From Cyprinodon diabolis (lineage: Eukaryota > Chordata > Actinopteri > Cyprinodontiformes > Cyprinodontidae), in assembly GCA_030533445.1 (NCBI GenBank), contig CM060066.1:38879235-38943234 (forward strand): a stretch of DNA of 64,000 bases, in the 5' to 3' direction. Both the position numbers and the translations under genes were made by a program. The notes under the pieces were generated by a model. That model saw only the letters and a list, made by a program, of their open reading frames with translations, was not told the origin of the DNA and searched no databases. Shown one piece after another: positions 50,901-64,000 of the stretch. Numbering within the stretch: position 1 is the first letter of the stretch; each line of letters opens with the position of its first letter.

Positions 50901-52707
50901 CCTGTGAAGACCTCACTGTCTGTATTTCACAATAAAAGCACAGGTGAAGCTTAACATCACAACTTTTGAATCACCAAGTAAAGAAGATCTGTTGGTCTGA
51001 GGTAACTGTGGCCACACCAACAACTGACCCAACCCTCTGAATAACTGCACATCTTAGCGACCTTTTATCATGGCCAGCCTTGAGGCACATTTTGTAATAA
51101 TCTTGCTGTCTAATCACCATCTTAATATGCCACACCTGTGAGGCGGGTGGATTATGTCAACAAAGGAGAAGATGGCACTTTGAAAGATTTGTGAACGTTT
51201 GAGAGAAACAGAATAACTGAATCTATATAAAATACAAAAAGGTTCAGGTTTAAGATTTCTGGGTTCAGCCCCAGAAATATGGGAGCAAGAACAAATATGA
51301 CAAATAGTAAACTGAACAAACAATTTTGTTCAGCTTACTAATAACGAGGATGCAGCTTATTTCGGGCCACATCCTAAAATCTATATTAAAAACGTTTTTA
51401 ATTTAAAATAAAAAGCATATAATACTTTTTTTAAACCTTTGAAATTAGCCCACATTTTTTTAAATAAGTTACTTTTTAGATCAAGTGCTCTTGAAGTTTT
51501 TTTTTTTTTTTTTTTTTACAAAAAGTCTTATTCCACAATATATTGTGCCTTGTAAAATGTCCTTATCCCTATGACTGAAATGTATTAACTGTACATAGTT
51601 GAAAAAAAATAAATCAACTTGCATTTCAAGAGCTGATGCTTCACTTGTATGAAGGTAAATTTGTTTCTTTATTTTTTTTTTTGATTGAAACAACTTTTTG
51701 GGATTTGAATGATTAAGACACAAATGTGCTGCCCACGTATGGCCCAAACACAAAATAGATTCCTTAAACCAAAGAGAACATTTTCAACAATAAAAAAGTG
51801 TTCAAATGCAATATTTTGAGTCTCAAATGTTTTATTTGCATTCAAAAACTATTTTCTATGATTGAAAACGTTTATCTTTTCATTGAACTTACTTTTTTTT
51901 AATTGATTCTGTTTGTTTAAAGGAACTTATTTTGTGACTGAATAATAAAGACACAAATGTCCTACCCATTATATGGTGCAATTAAAAAACCATGTTACTT
52001 CAATTAAAAAAGTTGCTATAAACAAAAAAGACTGCACTTCTATCAAATAAAACCTTTTCAAAGAAAAGCAGTGTTCAGATATATTTTTTTGAGACTTAAA
52101 TATATTTTTGCATTCAATACATTTTTTTCTTTGAAAAGTTTTTTTCATGAAAGTGAAGATTTTTTTAAATTGAAATATATTTTTTAATTGAAGCAACCTT
52201 TTTTTTTTTTTTTTTAGATTGAATAATAAAAAACAAAACAAATCCTTCATACACTTGTGGTTAACAGAGCTATTTTTACATGCCTTTGTCAAAGAGAAGA
52301 CCTAGGCAAATAAAGATTTTGGATTGTAAAACCAAGTTCTAATAGGCCAAACTATTAGGGAGTGATGCTATGAGGCTAACGTGGTGAATATTAACTTGTC
52401 AACACCCAGAATGTGTAAAGAGTACTGAAAATACAACCTAAGATGGTGACTTCAGAGCAGCTCATTGTTAACCGTATCTCAAACCATTATCCATTACAGG
52501 CAGAATGGAATGGGCTACAACTCTTTCATGGCTCGCCTTGGTGTCGCAGTGTCTCCTATGATCCTGTTACTGGACGACTTTTGGAAGGAGCTGCCGCAGG
52601 TGGTCTTGTGCTCAACAGCTATATTGGGAGCACTGGTAGCAAGGACATTGGCAGAGACTCGTGACAGGTGTCTGCCAGAGACTATCGAGGATATTGAGGA
52701 AATGTAA
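44970..52707 (+). CDS. slc22a7: Solute carrier 22 member 7 (OAT2)-like transporter, copy 2
   Basis: Second intact tandem copy of the organic-anion transporter. Exons: 44970-45341, 45453-45556, 45652-45806, 45936-46104, 48415-48538, 48634-48743, 48847-49061, 49166-49274 and 52500-52707. Phases agree throughout, giving 521 residues. Exons 2-8 have exactly the same lengths as in copy 1 (104, 155, 169, 124, 110, 215, 109). It starts [17 protein letters not shown] and the extracellular loop has NLSQ, NSSD and NTTF sites. Motif A is GSLSDRFGRK, the SLC22 signature is PDSARWL (about 270), and the second motif is LLDKIGRRK. The protein ends in exon 9 at ...IEDIEEM, with no tenth exon. Introns 4 (2.3 kb) and 8 (3.2 kb) are swollen by repeats. 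An AATAAA is at 53062. Confidence 0.9.
46400..46840 (+). mobile_element. LINE C-terminal ORF remnant in slc22a7-like copy 2 intron 4
   Basis: The plus-strand translation, with several stops and frameshifts, gives 'WGARLALGC', '[12 protein letters not shown]' and '[15 protein letters not shown]', the usual order at the end of fish non-LTR ORFs. Boundaries are approximate. Confidence 0.5.
47058..47747. mobile_element. pogo/Tigger-like mariner MITE, 690 bp
   Basis: The ends are CAGTAAACCCTCGTTTATCG at the left and GTTATAGCGAGGGTTCACTG at the right, inverted and similar, each flanked by TA (47056-47057 and 47748-47749). There is no transposase frame. It sits in intron 4 of slc22a7-like copy 2. 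The family name rests on the TA target and the CAGT... end style. Confidence 0.75.
49613..49975 (-). mobile_element. Probable retroelement ORF1-like fragment in intron 8
   Basis: A 120-codon minus-strand frame contains [20 protein letters not shown], which resembles the 'RxYxRxxLLxLR' segment found in fish non-LTR element products. There is no splice-bounded conserved gene match. Confidence 0.35.
50000..52440 (+). other. AT-rich intron 8 of slc22a7-like copy 2
   Basis: There are no exons. From 51490 to 52220 it is T-rich on the plus strand, with several long T runs. It contains two related direct blocks ('gattaagacacaaatgtgct' near 51711 and 'aataaagacacaaatgtcct' near 51943). Open frames here are low-complexity artefacts. 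Confidence 0.6.
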
Positions 52708-52719
52708 AAAGTTATCAGT

Positions 52720-52720
52720 G

Positions 52721-52751
<31 letters not shown>

Positions 52752-52752
52752 T
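52720..52752 (+). repeat. (TA)n microsatellite and T-run
   Basis: A short TA dinucleotide array just after the slc22a7-like copy 2 stop, in its presumed 3' UTR. Confidence 0.85.
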
Positions 52753-53256
52753 ATAGAAAATGCCAATTAAGAGTTTCTGTAGACTTGATTTGTGTGTTTA
52801 TTGGCAACTGCATGAAGATAACATTTAGAAAAAAGTTAGAATTTTACAGTGTTTAGATTTTGTTAGGTCTAAAGTCACAACATCATACACTGTCTTAGTT
52901 TCAGAAGTCTATGGGGGAATGATCTCTTCAGCCTTGGGTATTTACCTTATAACTGTATATTCAATATAAGGATGATCACATCCTTAAACAACATTTTCCA
53001 GTTCAAAAAAAAAATATTAATTGAAAAAAACATTCGTTAAAGTTTGTAAAAAATTTTTTTAAATAAATCTCAAAATATTAAGAGACATTCCCCATAAGAC
53101 ATAGCTGGGGCTACTTTAGCTAACAATTTGCAGATATGTTGAACTGTAAAAAAACAAAATCAATAATAATGTGTGATGTTGAGTTTAATGCAACTATTAA
53201 ACCAGGTTGATTTTCAATCTTGAAGAATTTATACACAAAAATTAAGTCAAAGCTCA

Positions 53257-53262
53257 TTTATT
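53257..53262 (-). terminator. Candidate dhx15 polyadenylation signal
   Basis: AATAAA on the minus strand about 300 bases past the dhx15 stop. The oppositely oriented signal of slc22a7-like copy 2 is at 53062-53067, so the two 3' ends may overlap. Confidence 0.45.
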
Positions 53263-53559
53263 AAAGAAACAAAGCAAGCACAGACTATTGTTATGGCTCC
53301 AAAGTCTCCTGAATTAAACTCGACCACATCAAGACCTGTTGCAATTTTTTTTTTTTTTTTGAAAAAATCATAACAGCTGAATCTAACAATTGCTGCTTAT
53401 ATTTCATCATTACACCTACTTAAAGAACTGACAATGAAAAAAATAACCAAAAAAAAGCAAACAAATACTAAAAATCAAAAAGCCAACATTTGAATATTAA
53501 GGGACAATGATACAGAAAGATCTAAAACTACAGTATGCAGGTTGTTTCTCCACTCTAGT

Positions 53560-64000
<10,441 letters not shown>

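Noticed and set aside
51481..52292. Lys/Phe-rich minus frames in intron 8
   Set aside because: They come from T-rich low-complexity sequence; no conserved motif.

Overview
This is nuclear DNA of a ray-finned (teleost) fish. The evidence is large intron-bearing vertebrate genes with GT/AG junctions, low gene density, and repeat families typical of fish genomes: tRNA-derived SINEs, L2/CR1-like LINE tails, and Tc1, hAT, pogo-like, Harbinger-like and Kolobok-like elements. The species cannot be fixed from the sequence alone. No CRISPR, operon, rRNA or functional tRNA was seen.

Layout. 0-8 kb is repeat-rich: a SINE, a frameshifted THAP-domain fragment, a hAT-type element with an intact 8-bp target duplication, and a 3.4-kb inverted-repeat (foldback) element whose arms carry a two-type 20-bp minisatellite. 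8-12.7 kb has no gene. 12.7-21.3 kb (minus) is the 3' part of synpo2 (synaptopodin-2/myopodin) in three coding exons; no PDZ-encoding 5' exon was seen. 21.3-31.6 kb is intergenic or far upstream sequence with LINE, Tc1 and low-complexity repeats. 31.65-36.5 kb (plus) is a complete slc22a7/OAT2-like transporter gene of 10 exons. 36.6-44.9 kb is repeat-filled and holds two decayed exons of a further copy of that gene, one with an in-frame stop. 44.97-52.7 kb (plus) is a second intact copy of 9 exons. 53.56-63.05 kb (minus) is dhx15, a spliceosomal DEAH-box helicase, from exon 2 to the stop codon; exon 1 lies beyond the right edge.

The genes do not form a pathway. Synpo2 is an actin and Z-disc protein of muscle, the slc22a7-like proteins are plasma-membrane organic-anion transporters made by local tandem duplication, and dhx15 acts in pre-mRNA splicing and ribosome biogenesis. 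Slc22a7-like copy 2 and dhx15 converge tail to tail, with 852 bp between their stop codons.

I found no convincing new biological system. The most unusual structures are the foldback element at 4524-7972, which has a minisatellite of unequal length in its two arms and a mirrored candidate transposase exon, and the 0.9-kb TTAA-flanked palindrome at 55396-56307 with a small ORF in its loop. Exon boundaries were placed by eye from splice consensus, reading phase and remembered family sequences, not by alignment software.
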